Source of the DNA: Clostridia bacterium
GTDB lineage: Bacteria; Bacillota; Clostridia; Oscillospirales; Acutalibacteraceae
Direction of reading: 5' to 3'
Assembly (NCBI GenBank): GCA_900767015.1
Contig: CAAFXQ010000148.1
Coordinates: 1-5,762 of the forward strand
DNA: 5,762 nucleotides
Shown here piece after piece: positions 1 to 5,644 of the stretch (position 1 is the stretch's first letter; each line of letters opens with the position of its first letter). The notes beneath the pieces were generated by a model that saw only the letters and a program-made list of their open reading frames with translations, had not been told where the DNA came from and did no database searches. A program made the translations under genes and the position numbers.

Positions 1-32
1 CTTACTTTCTTTCGTGACTGAAAGAAAGTAAG
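1..32. repeat. Perfect 13-bp inverted repeat (hairpin) at the window edge
   Basis: CTTACTTTCTTTC at 1-13 is the exact reverse complement of 20-32, with GTGACT as a 6-nt loop. It touches the window edge, so the stem may continue to the left. No T-run follows on the + strand (next bases are TGCCCGTG), so it does not look like a standard rho-independent terminator for an upstream + strand gene. It may be a dispersed palindromic repeat or the end of a small mobile element; the sequence alone does not say which. Confidence 0.75.
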
Positions 33-267
33 TGCCCGTGCGGCATGAGCACAAGGTAGAATGATAGAACAGGTTAAAGCAGAAGAGTACAGACCGACAC
101 ATTAAATAGACAAACTAAAATTTGCCGCACAGTCGGACACACAACACGTTACGATACGATATATATGATTCATCATAAATTACAATAAAACCTGCTGACC
201 GGTTTTGAATTTCAATCCAAAGGATCTGTTTTCTCTGAACTTTATCAAAATTCTTGTCGATTCCCCC
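33..267. other. AT-rich intergenic region upstream of parA, no gene seen
   Basis: I see no credible gene here on either strand. A minus-strand open frame reaching into this region runs antisense through parA and has no recognisable protein features. Minor structures are a small dyad TATGAT-TC-ATCATA at 164-177, a 6-bp dyad AAAACC/GGTTTT at 187-192 and 201-206, and a directly repeated ACGAT around 150-160. None matches an operator I can name. No parS-like palindrome (TGTTTCACGTGAAACA) and no DnaA box cluster was found. Confidence 0.6.
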
Positions 268-296
268 TTTAAAATCCTGCCGTATTGTGCTATACT
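268..296 (+). promoter_or_regulatory. Candidate extended -10 promoter for parA-parB-serS
   Basis: TGCTATACT at 288-296 is an extended -10 (TGn followed by TATACT). A weak -35, TTTAAA at 268-273 (4 of 6 matches to TTGACA), lies 17 nt upstream of the hexamer. Transcription would start near 303, giving a leader of about 54 nt before the ATG at 357. A second TATAAT at 329-334 lacks a good -35 and would leave almost no room before the ribosome binding site, so it is the less likely choice. Confidence 0.5.
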
Positions 297-356
297 ATTA
301 TAAATTTCGGCTAAACAACACGAAAATATATAATATAATGAAAAGAAAGGACAGAT

Positions 357-1139
357 ATGGGCAAAACAATCGCTATTGTTAATCAAAAAGGCGGCGTCGG
401 AAAAACGACTTCCGCCGTGAATCTTGCCGCCGCAGTCGGGCAAAAGGGCTATAAAACCCTGCTCGTTGATATCGACCCGCAGGGCAACGCAACAAGCGGT
501 CTCGGCTTCCGGAAAAAGGACGTTGTCAAGTCCTCTTACGATGTGCTTGTCGGCGGAGAAAGCCCGGCGGATATCATCAAGACGACGAAGTTTCGTAAGC
601 TTGATCTGATGCCGTCGAATATGCAGCTTGCCGGGGCGGAACTTGAAATTGCTGATATGGAAAATAGAACGAACCGGCTGAAAAACGCTTTGATTTCTGT
701 AAAAGAAAATTATGACTTCATTTTTCTTGACTGTCCGCCCTCTTTGGGGCTGATTACCATTAACGCTCTTTGCGCCGTTGACAGCATCATCGTACCGATT
801 CAGTGCGAGTACTACGCTCTTGAGGGCTTGTCGCAGCTGATGAATACCGTACGGCAGGTCAAACGGCTTTATAATCCGCTGATTGATATCGAGGGCGTAT
901 TGCTGACGATGTATGACGGAAGACTGAACCTGACGCAGCAGGTTGTGACCGAGGTCAAGCGCTTTTTTCCGCAAAAGGTCTATGCGACGGTGATTCCGAG
1001 AAATGTACGCCTGAGTGAAGCGCCGTCATTCGGTCAGCCGGTCAGCTATTTTGACCGGGGCTCAAAGGGCAGTAAGGCTTACGATGAGCTGGCAACAGAA
1101 TTTTTGAGAAAGAACGGCTTGAAGCCGCAGGAAGCATAA
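357..1139 (+). CDS. parA: Chromosome-partitioning ATPase ParA (Soj family)
   Basis: A 260-residue Walker-type ATPase that works with ParB in segregating the replication origin; in Bacillus, Soj also controls DnaA. The deviant Walker A motif KGGVGKTT is at residues 11-18, the switch I region LLVDIDPQGN at 35-44 with Asp40, and Walker B FIFLDCPPS at 121-129. R189 (in YDGRLNL) sits at the position of the Soj residue needed for nonspecific DNA binding, and IPRNVRLSEAPSFG at 213-226 is a family hallmark. Length is close to Soj (about 253). The ATG at 357 follows AAAGGA at 346-351 with a 5-nt spacer, and the protein begins MGKTIAIVNQ as in Soj. It is the first gene of an operon, 12 nt before parB. 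ParA-like plasmid proteins are the alternative, but the close Soj match and serS downstream favour a chromosomal copy. Confidence 0.97.
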   Translation: MGKTIAIVNQKGGVGKTTSAVNLAAAVGQKGYKTLLVDIDPQGNATSGLGFRKKDVVKSSYDVLVGGESPADIIKTTKFRKLDLMPSNMQLAGAELEIADMENRTNRLKNALISVKENYDFIFLDCPPSLGLITINALCAVDSIIVPIQCEYYALEGLSQLMNTVRQVKRLYNPLIDIEGVLLTMYDGRLNLTQQVVTEVKRFFPQKVYATVIPRNVRLSEAPSFGQPVSYFDRGSKGSKAYDELATEFLRKNGLKPQEA

Positions 1140-1145
1140 AGGAGG
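1138..1145 (+). promoter_or_regulatory. Shine-Dalgarno of parB overlapping the parA stop codon
   Basis: AAAGGAGG begins within the TAA stop of parA (1137-1139) and lies 6 nt before the parB ATG at 1152. The overlap suggests coupled translation of the two partition proteins and fixes the parB start. Confidence 0.8.
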
Positions 1146-1151
1146 CAGAAA

Positions 1152-2012
1152 ATGGCACAGAAAAAGAAAAACGGTCTTGGAATGGGTCTTGACGCCTTGT
1201 TCCTTGATAACTCCACCGAAGAAAATTCGGCAGGCTTTGTTTCGGTCAACATCAACGACATTGAGCCGAACCGTGAACAGCCGAGAAAGACCTTTGACGA
1301 GGAGGCACTTTCCGAGCTTGCCGCTTCGATCGGTGAACACGGAATCATTCAGCCGCTGGTTGTCCGTCCGATCGCCGACGGCGGTTATCAGCTGATTGCC
1401 GGTGAAAGACGCTGGCGGGCGGCAAGAATTGCCGGACTGAACGAAGTTCCCGTCGTCATAAGAGAAATTACGGATTCCGAACTCTTGGAACTGGCTCTCG
1501 TGGAAAATCTTCAGAGAGAGGACCTCAACCCGATTGAAGAGGCGCAGGGGCTTTCACTTTTAATGGAAACCTACGAAATGACACAGGAGCAGGCGGCAAA
1601 ACGTGTCGGAAAATCCCGTCCGGCGGTCGCAAATGCCGTAAGACTCTTGCTTCTTCCGCCGAGCGTTGTCGATATGGTCCGTGAGGGAAAGATTTCCGCC
1701 GGTCACGCAAGAGCGCTGTTGGGTCTTTCCGACAACGAAAAGATTAAAGAGCTTGCCGACCGCATCATCAAAAAGGGAATGTCGGTCAGAGATACCGAGC
1801 GGCTTGTCAAGTTCATGATTAAAGAAGCCAAGGACAAGAAAAAGACACAGAAAAAGCGTGATATTTATTACGACGAGGTTGAGCTTGCTGTTTCCGATAC
1901 GCTCGGACGGAAAGCCAAGGTCAACGTAAACGCCGCCGGAAAAGGTACGATTCAGATTGAGTTTTTCGGAAAAGAAGACCTTGAAAAGCTGATGAAAATA
2001 TTTGAAAAGTAA
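1152..2012 (+). CDS. parB: Chromosome-partitioning protein ParB (Spo0J family)
   Basis: A 286-residue ParB, close to Spo0J length (about 282). Family knowledge: it binds parS, spreads as a CTP-dependent clamp, loads condensin and stimulates the ParA ATPase. The N-terminal motif GLGMGLDALF at residues 8-17 matches the ParA-stimulating peptide of ParB proteins. The ParB/Srx CTP-binding domain spans about 29-125, with GERRWRAA at 84-91 and ENLQREDLNPIEEA at 118-131 (arginine-rich box and second nucleotide box). A helix-turn-helix follows at about 144-165 (TQEQAAKRVGKSRPAVANAV). The lysine-rich linker around 223-236 leads to a C-terminal dimerisation segment. It is sandwiched between parA (12 nt) and serS (19 nt) in one operon. 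No parS consensus is visible in the window, so its binding sites would lie elsewhere. All key motifs are present and nothing looks broken. Confidence 0.97.
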   Translation: MAQKKKNGLGMGLDALFLDNSTEENSAGFVSVNINDIEPNREQPRKTFDEEALSELAASIGEHGIIQPLVVRPIADGGYQLIAGERRWRAARIAGLNEVPVVIREITDSELLELALVENLQREDLNPIEEAQGLSLLMETYEMTQEQAAKRVGKSRPAVANAVRLLLLPPSVVDMVREGKISAGHARALLGLSDNEKIKELADRIIKKGMSVRDTERLVKFMIKEAKDKKKTQKKRDIYYDEVELAVSDTLGRKAKVNVNAAGKGTIQIEFFGKEDLEKLMKIFEK

Positions 2013-2031
2013 TTGAAAAGGAGTAAGAACA

Positions 2032-3300
2032 ATGCTTGATATTAAACTCATAAGAGAAAATCCCGACCTTGTAAAGGCCGCCATGAAAACAAGAAACAAG
2101 GATATGGACGCCGCCGTTGACGAAATTATCGCAATCGACGGAAAAAGACGTGAACTGAGTGCAAAGAAAGAGGCACTCAAAGCCAGGCAGAACGCCGCAA
2201 GCAAGGAAATTCCGAAAATTAAAAAGGAGGGCGGCGATATCAGTGCCATCATGGCGGAGATGAACGCCGTCAAAGCCGCTATCAAAGAGGACGACGACGA
2301 GCTTGCCGAGCTCGAAGCGAAGCAGAAAAGCCTGATTTATGAATTCCCGAATATCCCCTCCCCGACCACACCGCTCGGTAAGGACGACAGCGAAAACGTT
2401 GAAATCCGCCGTTTCGGTGAGCCGACAAAATTCGATTTCGAGCCGAAAGCACATTGGGATATCGGCGCTGACCTTAACATTCTTGACCCGGAAACCGCCG
2501 CAAAGGTTACCGGCGCCCGCTTCCATTTTTACAGAGGCCTCGGCGCAAGACTTGAGCGCTCCATCATCAACTTTTTCCTCAATACGCACATCGAAAGCGG
2601 CTACACCGAGATTTTCCCGCCGTTCATGGTCAACCGTGCGTCTATGACCGGTACCGGTCAGCTTCCGAAGTTTGAAGAGGACGCTTTCAAGCTTACGAAC
2701 GATTACTTCCTGATTCCGACTGCTGAGGTTCCCGTCACCAACATGCACCGTGACGAAATCCTCGACGGCGACAAGCTCCCCATTAAGTACTGCGCCTACT
2801 CCGCCTGCTTCCGTGCCGAAGCCGGCTCGGCAGGTCGAGACACAAGAGGTCTTATCCGTCAGCATCAGTTCAACAAGGTTGAGCTTGTCAAGTTCGTCAA
2901 GCCCGAAAACAGCTACGAGGAGCTTGAAAAGCTGACCAACGACGCCGAAAAGGTGCTTCAGCTTCTCGGTCTTCCGTATCGTGTCGTTGCGCTTTCCACC
3001 GGCGACATCGGCTTTTCGTCCGCTAAGACATACGACATTGAAGTGTGGATGCCGTCCTACGGAAGATATGTTGAAATCTCCTCGTGCTCAAACTTCGAGG
3101 ACTTCCAGGCAAGACGTGCGTCAATCCGCTACAAGGACAACGCCAAGGACAAGGCAAAGCTTGTTCACACCCTCAACGGTTCGGGTGTTGCCGTCGGCAG
3201 AACCGTCGCCGCCATTCTTGAAAACTATCAGAACGCCGACGGTAGCGTAACCGTTCCCGAGGTTTTGAGACCGTATATGGGAGTGGACGTGATAAAATAA
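2032..3300 (+). CDS. serS: Serine--tRNA ligase (seryl-tRNA synthetase, class II)
   Basis: Charges tRNA-Ser with serine using ATP in the cytoplasm. At 422 residues it has the usual bacterial length. Residues about 25-105, rich in Lys, Glu and Ala, form the antiparallel coiled-coil arm that grips the long variable arm of tRNA-Ser. The class II core follows: motif 1 around 186-215, the serine-binding TAE at 230-232 with VPVTNMHRDEI, motif 2 FRAEAGSAGRDTRG at 260-273 (Arg261, Glu263), and motif 3 NGSGVAVGRT at 382-391 with the class-defining Arg390. The start ATG follows AAAAGGAG at 2016-2023 with an 8-nt spacer. There is no T-box leader between parB and serS, unlike the separately regulated serS of Bacillus, so expression here probably depends on the parAB promoter. 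The parAB-serS neighbourhood is known in clostridia. No truncation or missing catalytic residue was seen. Confidence 0.97.
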   Translation: MLDIKLIRENPDLVKAAMKTRNKDMDAAVDEIIAIDGKRRELSAKKEALKARQNAASKEIPKIKKEGGDISAIMAEMNAVKAAIKEDDDELAELEAKQKSLIYEFPNIPSPTTPLGKDDSENVEIRRFGEPTKFDFEPKAHWDIGADLNILDPETAAKVTGARFHFYRGLGARLERSIINFFLNTHIESGYTEIFPPFMVNRASMTGTGQLPKFEEDAFKLTNDYFLIPTAEVPVTNMHRDEILDGDKLPIKYCAYSACFRAEAGSAGRDTRGLIRQHQFNKVELVKFVKPENSYEELEKLTNDAEKVLQLLGLPYRVVALSTGDIGFSSAKTYDIEVWMPSYGRYVEISSCSNFEDFQARRASIRYKDNAKDKAKLVHTLNGSGVAVGRTVAAILENYQNADGSVTVPEVLRPYMGVDVIK

Positions 3301-3328
3301 GTGAAGAGTGAAAAGTGAATAGTGAATA
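3301..3328 (+). repeat. Heptamer tandem repeat GTGAANA, four copies, abutting the serS stop
   Basis: Four consecutive 7-nt units of the form GTGAANA (third-last base G, A, T, T in the variable position) start at the base directly after the serS TAA, followed by a partial GT. Such short heptamer arrays occur at the borders of intergenic repeats in several bacterial groups; that link is from general knowledge. No function is assigned. Confidence 0.8.
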
Positions 3329-3455
3329 GTTGTGGTCGCGGGTTTACTCTGTACCAAAGGAAAGCACTTCTCCGCAGAGTCAGCCGTTATGAAAAGGGAA
3401 ACCCGTAGATTATAAGTGACGGTAAGCGTAGCGGCTTCGGGTGAATTTCATCTGA
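3329..3455. other. Intergenic segment with nested pairing potential, function unknown
   Basis: CGGGTTT at 3339-3345 pairs with AAACCCG at 3399-3405, and just inside it ACTCTG at 3346-3351 pairs with CAGAGT at 3375-3380. This would give a two-stem fold of about 67 nt on either strand. I do not recognise a known riboswitch or small RNA. The fold is read by eye and not computed. No protein is supported here. Confidence 0.35.
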
Positions 3456-3457
3456 CG

Positions 3458-3561
3458 GTCGGACGGCGGCCGACAAAACCTGCGGTTTTGTTTTTGCCGT
3501 GCCGTTGGCACGGCAAATGTGCGGCTTCGCCGCATCCGGCCGCCTTGGTGCGGTTTGCGGC
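3458..3561. repeat. Chain of short, closely packed perfect hairpins
   Basis: Successive inverted repeats follow each other with almost no gap. GTCGG at 3458-3462 pairs with CCGAC at 3470-3474. CAAAACC at 3474-3480 pairs with GGTTTTG at 3484-3490 (3-nt loop). TTTGCCGTGCC at 3493-3503 pairs with GGCACGGCAAA at 3507-3517 (11 bp, 3-nt loop). TGCGGC at 3520-3525 pairs with GCCGCA at 3529-3534. GCCGC at 3539-3543 pairs with GCGGC at 3557-3561. No T-run follows any stem, so they are not evident terminators. They lie directly before the first REP pair and may be part of a composite repeat. Confidence 0.75.
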
Positions 3562-3563
3562 AG

Positions 3564-3589
3564 GTAGGGGCGACCCCATGTGGTCGCCC
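3564..3589 (+). repeat. REP sequence A1 (left arm of pair A)
   Basis: GTAG at 3564-3567 is followed by the stem GGGCGACC (3568-3575), the loop CCATGT and the matching stem GGTCGCCC (3582-3589). The GTAG at the foot of a perfect hairpin is the layout of REP substrates of RAYT enzymes. It is paired with the inverted copy at 3641-3666. Confidence 0.9.
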
Positions 3590-3617
3590 GGGTTTCTTCC
3601 CCTGTTATGCTTTCACT

Positions 3618-3623
3618 TATAAT
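3618..3623 (+). promoter_or_regulatory. Candidate -10 box for glyA inside REP pair A
   Basis: TATAAT at 3618-3623 is a perfect consensus hexamer in the spacer between REPs A1 and A2. No convincing -35 is found 16-18 nt upstream (TCTTCC at 3595-3600) and there is no TGn extension, so the call is weak. If used, the leader would be about 100 nt and would contain the A2 hairpin. Confidence 0.3.
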
Positions 3624-3640
3624 GGAGATAGGTCTGCTTT

Positions 3641-3666
3641 GGGCGACCACATGGGGTCGCCCCTAC
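3641..3666 (-). repeat. REP sequence A2 (right arm of pair A)
   Basis: Exact 26-nt reverse complement of A1, ending in CTAC at 3663-3666. The arms are separated by 51 nt, so pair A spans 3564-3666 (103 nt) with a GTAG at each outer edge. It lies 65 nt ahead of the glyA start. Confidence 0.9.
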
Positions 3667-3684
3667 TCACAACACGAAGCCCCC

Positions 3685-3712
3685 ATCCAACATCCAAAAT
3701 CCAATATCTAAA
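3685..3712 (+). repeat. Heptamer tandem repeat ATCCAAN, four copies, ahead of glyA
   Basis: Units ATCCAAC, ATCCAAA and ATCCAAT are followed by a degenerate ATCTAAA. The array ends 4 nt before the glyA Shine-Dalgarno. Together with the GTGAANA array at 3301-3328 it brackets the whole repeat-rich gap. The two heptamers are different sequences and are not reverse complements of each other. Confidence 0.75.
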
Positions 3713-3716
3713 AAGT

Positions 3717-3723
3717 AAAGGAG
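3717..3723 (+). promoter_or_regulatory. Shine-Dalgarno that fixes the glyA start
   Basis: AAAGGAG with an 8-nt spacer precedes the ATG at 3732. The frame stays open upstream to an ATG at 3519, but that extension is encoded by REP and hairpin sequence and has no comparable ribosome binding site. Confidence 0.85.
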
Positions 3724-3731
3724 CAACAAAA

Positions 3732-4982
3732 ATGTACAACAATCTTCTCGACTCAATCGGCCTTATCGCTCAGACAGACAAAGAGGTTGCCGACGCTATG
3801 CAGCTTGAGCTTGACCGTCAGCGCAATAAGCTTGAACTCATCGCTTCGGAAAACATCGTCTCCCCTGCCGTTATGGCGGCGATGGGCAGCGTCCTTACCA
3901 ACAAATACGCCGAAGGATATCCCGGAAAGAGATATTACGGCGGCTGCGAATATGTTGATATCGTTGAAAACATCGCAATCGAAAGAGCCAAGAAGCTTTT
4001 CGGCGCCGAGTACGCAAACGTTCAGCCGCATTCCGGCTCTCAGGCAAACCTTGCCGTGTATGCCGCCTTTCTTCAGCCCGGTGATACCGTGCTCGGAATG
4101 TCCCTTGCCGAGGGCGGACACCTCACCCACGGCTCGCCCGTAAACGCAAGCGGTATCCTTTACCACTTCGAGTCCTACGGCGTTGATGAAAACGGCTTCC
4201 TTGATTACGACAAGCTTCTTGAAAAGGCAGAAGCCGTAAGACCGAAGATGATTGTTGCCGGTGCGTCCGCTTATGCAAGAATTATCGACTTTGAGCGTAT
4301 TTCCAAGATCGCCAAGCAGGTCGGCGCCATCTTCATGGTTGACATGGCGCACATCGCCGGTCTTGTTGCCGCCGGACTTCATCCGTCCCCCGTTCCCTAC
4401 GCCGATGTTGTGACGACAACCACGCACAAAACCTTAAGAGGACCGAGAGGCGGACTCATTCTTGCGAAAGAGGAGTACGCAAAGCAGCTCAATAAAGCGA
4501 TCTTCCCGGGCAATCAGGGCGGACCGCTTATGCACACGATTGCCGCAAAGGCTGTCTGCTTCGGCGAAGCACTTACCGACGAGTTCAAGCAGTACCAACA
4601 GCAGATTATTCTCAACTGCCGTGCCCTTGCTGAGGGACTTATCCGGCGTGGGGTTGACCTGGTTTCCGGCGGAACGGACAATCACCTTTGCCTTTTGGAT
4701 CTTCGTTCGCTCGGCATCACCGGTAAGGAGCTTGAACACCGGCTTGACGAGGTCAACATCACCACGAACAAGAACGCCATTCCGAACGACCCCGAAAAGC
4801 CGTTCGTCACAAGCGGTGTACGTCTCGGTTCTGCCGCCGTTACGACAAGGGGCCTTAAGGAAGAGGACATGGACAGGATTGCAGAATTTATCTTCCTTGC
4901 CGCAACGGATTTCGAGAATAAGAAGGACGAAATCAAGGCAGGGGTCAAGGAGATTTGCGATAAATATCCGTTGTATGAATGA
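3732..4982 (+). CDS. glyA: Serine hydroxymethyltransferase (SHMT)
   Basis: A PLP enzyme of 416 residues (usual bacterial length about 410-420) that converts serine and tetrahydrofolate to glycine and methylene-tetrahydrofolate, the main cellular source of one-carbon units. ELIASEN is at 35-41, YAEGYPGKRYYGG at 59-71, QPHSGSQAN at 98-106 and MVDMAHIAGLVAAG at 202-215 (Asp204 and His207 near the cofactor). The PLP lysine is Lys233 in TTTTHKTLRGPRGG (228-241). FPGNQGGPLMH at 258-268 and the substrate-carboxylate arginine Arg364 follow. The usual GTPA after that arginine reads GSAA (366-369), and the usual ASAYPR reads ASAYAR (178-183); both are mild. Translation from 3732 begins directly with the SHMT N-terminal helix, so the in-frame stretch from 3519 is not part of the protein. 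It is flanked by REP pairs on both sides, so it is probably transcribed alone. Confidence 0.97.
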   Translation: MYNNLLDSIGLIAQTDKEVADAMQLELDRQRNKLELIASENIVSPAVMAAMGSVLTNKYAEGYPGKRYYGGCEYVDIVENIAIERAKKLFGAEYANVQPHSGSQANLAVYAAFLQPGDTVLGMSLAEGGHLTHGSPVNASGILYHFESYGVDENGFLDYDKLLEKAEAVRPKMIVAGASAYARIIDFERISKIAKQVGAIFMVDMAHIAGLVAAGLHPSPVPYADVVTTTTHKTLRGPRGGLILAKEEYAKQLNKAIFPGNQGGPLMHTIAAKAVCFGEALTDEFKQYQQQIILNCRALAEGLIRRGVDLVSGGTDNHLCLLDLRSLGITGKELEHRLDEVNITTNKNAIPNDPEKPFVTSGVRLGSAAVTTRGLKEEDMDRIAEFIFLAATDFENKKDEIKAGVKEICDKYPLYE

Positions 4983-4992
4983 TGTTATCCGC

Positions 4993-5018
4993 GTAGGGGC
5001 GACCCCGTGTGGTCGCCC
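4993..5018 (+). repeat. REP sequence B1 (left arm of pair B)
   Basis: Same 26-nt design as A1 but with CCGTGT in the loop in place of CCATGT. It begins 10 nt after the glyA stop, a typical 3'-end REP location. It is preceded by GC (4991-4992), mirrored by GC at 5099-5100 after B2, which makes the outer inverted repeat 28 nt. No T-run follows, so it is not a canonical terminator, though the hairpin could protect the 3' end of the glyA transcript. Confidence 0.9.
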
Positions 5019-5072
5019 AAATCCGGGTACCATTGTTGCCAACATGAAAAGGAGATAACGGGATACATATGG

Positions 5073-5098
5073 GGGCGACCACATGGGGTCGCCCCTAC
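5073..5098 (-). repeat. REP sequence B2 (right arm of pair B, left flank of the RAYT)
   Basis: Reverse-oriented REP identical to A2, 54 nt from B1; its CTAC is 5095-5098. It ends 24 nt before the RAYT start codon. With C1 it forms an inverted pair around the RAYT: 27 of 28 positions match when the adjacent GC is included, the one difference being in the loop. Confidence 0.9.
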
Positions 5099-5122
5099 GC
5101 AATTAGGATTGGTGATTATATT

Positions 5123-5566
5123 ATGATTGAACATAACAGAAAATCAATACGATTAAAAGAATATGATTATTCTTCTGCAGGTGCATATTTTGTAACCATT
5201 TGTCTGCAAAATCGGATGCCGCTCTTTAAAAATTCAGACGCATCAGAAATTATAAAGGTATGGTTGAAAAAGATAGAAGAAAATAATCCGATTATTACCG
5301 TTGATTGTTATGTTATCATGCCGGATCACATTCATTTTATATTGTTTATCAGGAAGTCAGGTGTAGTGAATTTATCTGATTTGATTTGTTGGTTCAAGAC
5401 GATGACAACAAACGAATATATAAAAGGTGTAAAGGAAAATCGTTTGGATCCGTTTGAAAAAAGATTATGGCAACGGGGATATTATGAGCATATAATCAGA
5501 AATACAGAGGACTTGAACGAAAAACGAAAATATATCGCCGAAAATCCGGTGAAATCCCACGCGTAG
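5123..5566 (+). CDS. REP-associated tyrosine transposase (RAYT, TnpA-REP family, HUH nuclease)
   Basis: A 147-residue protein of the Y1 transposase (IS200/IS605-like) superfamily. Family knowledge: RAYTs cut and rejoin single-stranded REP DNA through a catalytic tyrosine and are thought to spread REPs. The N-terminal RKSIRLKEYDYSSAGAYFVTI (about 6-26) is typical of the family. The metal-binding HUH motif is His69-Ile70-His71 in VIMPDHIHF, and the candidate nucleophile is Tyr120 or Tyr121 in WQRGYYEHIIRN (116-127). YIAENPVK (137-144) is the usual near-C-terminal motif. The ATG at 5123 is preferred, with GGTGA at 5111-5115 upstream; an in-frame ATG at 5069 would add residues encoded by REP B2. 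The C-terminus stops at KSHA because TAG falls in REP C1, so it is shorter than many relatives. GC is about 30% in two lines counted, against about 60% in part of glyA, which suggests acquisition. It looks intact; activity is unknown. Confidence 0.9.
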   Translation: MIEHNRKSIRLKEYDYSSAGAYFVTICLQNRMPLFKNSDASEIIKVWLKKIEENNPIITVDCYVIMPDHIHFILFIRKSGVVNLSDLICWFKTMTTNEYIKGVKENRLDPFEKRLWQRGYYEHIIRNTEDLNEKRKYIAENPVKSHA

Positions 5567-5588
5567 GGGCGACCCCGTGTGGTCGCCC
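5563..5588 (+). repeat. REP sequence C1 (right flank of the RAYT, left arm of pair C)
   Basis: Identical to B1, including the CCGTGT loop, and also preceded by GC. Its GTAG (5563-5566) contains the RAYT stop codon TAG (5564-5566). Confidence 0.9.
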
Positions 5589-5644
5589 GAATGGTCGCCA
5601 TTGTCGCAAACATATATGAAACGGTTATTATGGTTTACATACAA

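Noticed and set aside
180..974. Long minus-strand open frame antisense to parA
   Set aside because: It overlaps a convincing Soj-type ParA, has no recognisable motifs and no good ribosome binding site; a coding shadow.
2013..2031. T-box leader for serS
   Set aside because: Only 19 nt separate parB and serS, far too short for a T-box.
1921..2865. Minus-strand open frame of 314 codons antisense to serS
   Set aside because: It is opposite a complete class II synthetase with all motifs; composition and lack of domains fit a shadow frame.
3391..3440. Resemblance of GAAAAGGGAA to part of a cobalamin riboswitch
   Set aside because: The following conserved blocks, including the B12 box, are missing, and a serS 3' gap is the wrong context.
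3387..3650. Minus-strand open frame in the serS-glyA gap
   Set aside because: Its residues (for example TTWGRPY) are translations of REP and hairpin DNA; not a gene.
4993..5018. REP hairpin as the glyA intrinsic terminator
   Set aside because: The stem is strong but is followed by AAATCC rather than a T-run, and the same hairpin occurs ahead of genes.
5123..5566. Classical IS200/IS605 TnpA insertion sequence
   Set aside because: The N-terminal motif, the WQRGYYEHIIRN block and flanking GTAG REPs fit RAYT better, and no TnpB or IS200 end structures are seen.
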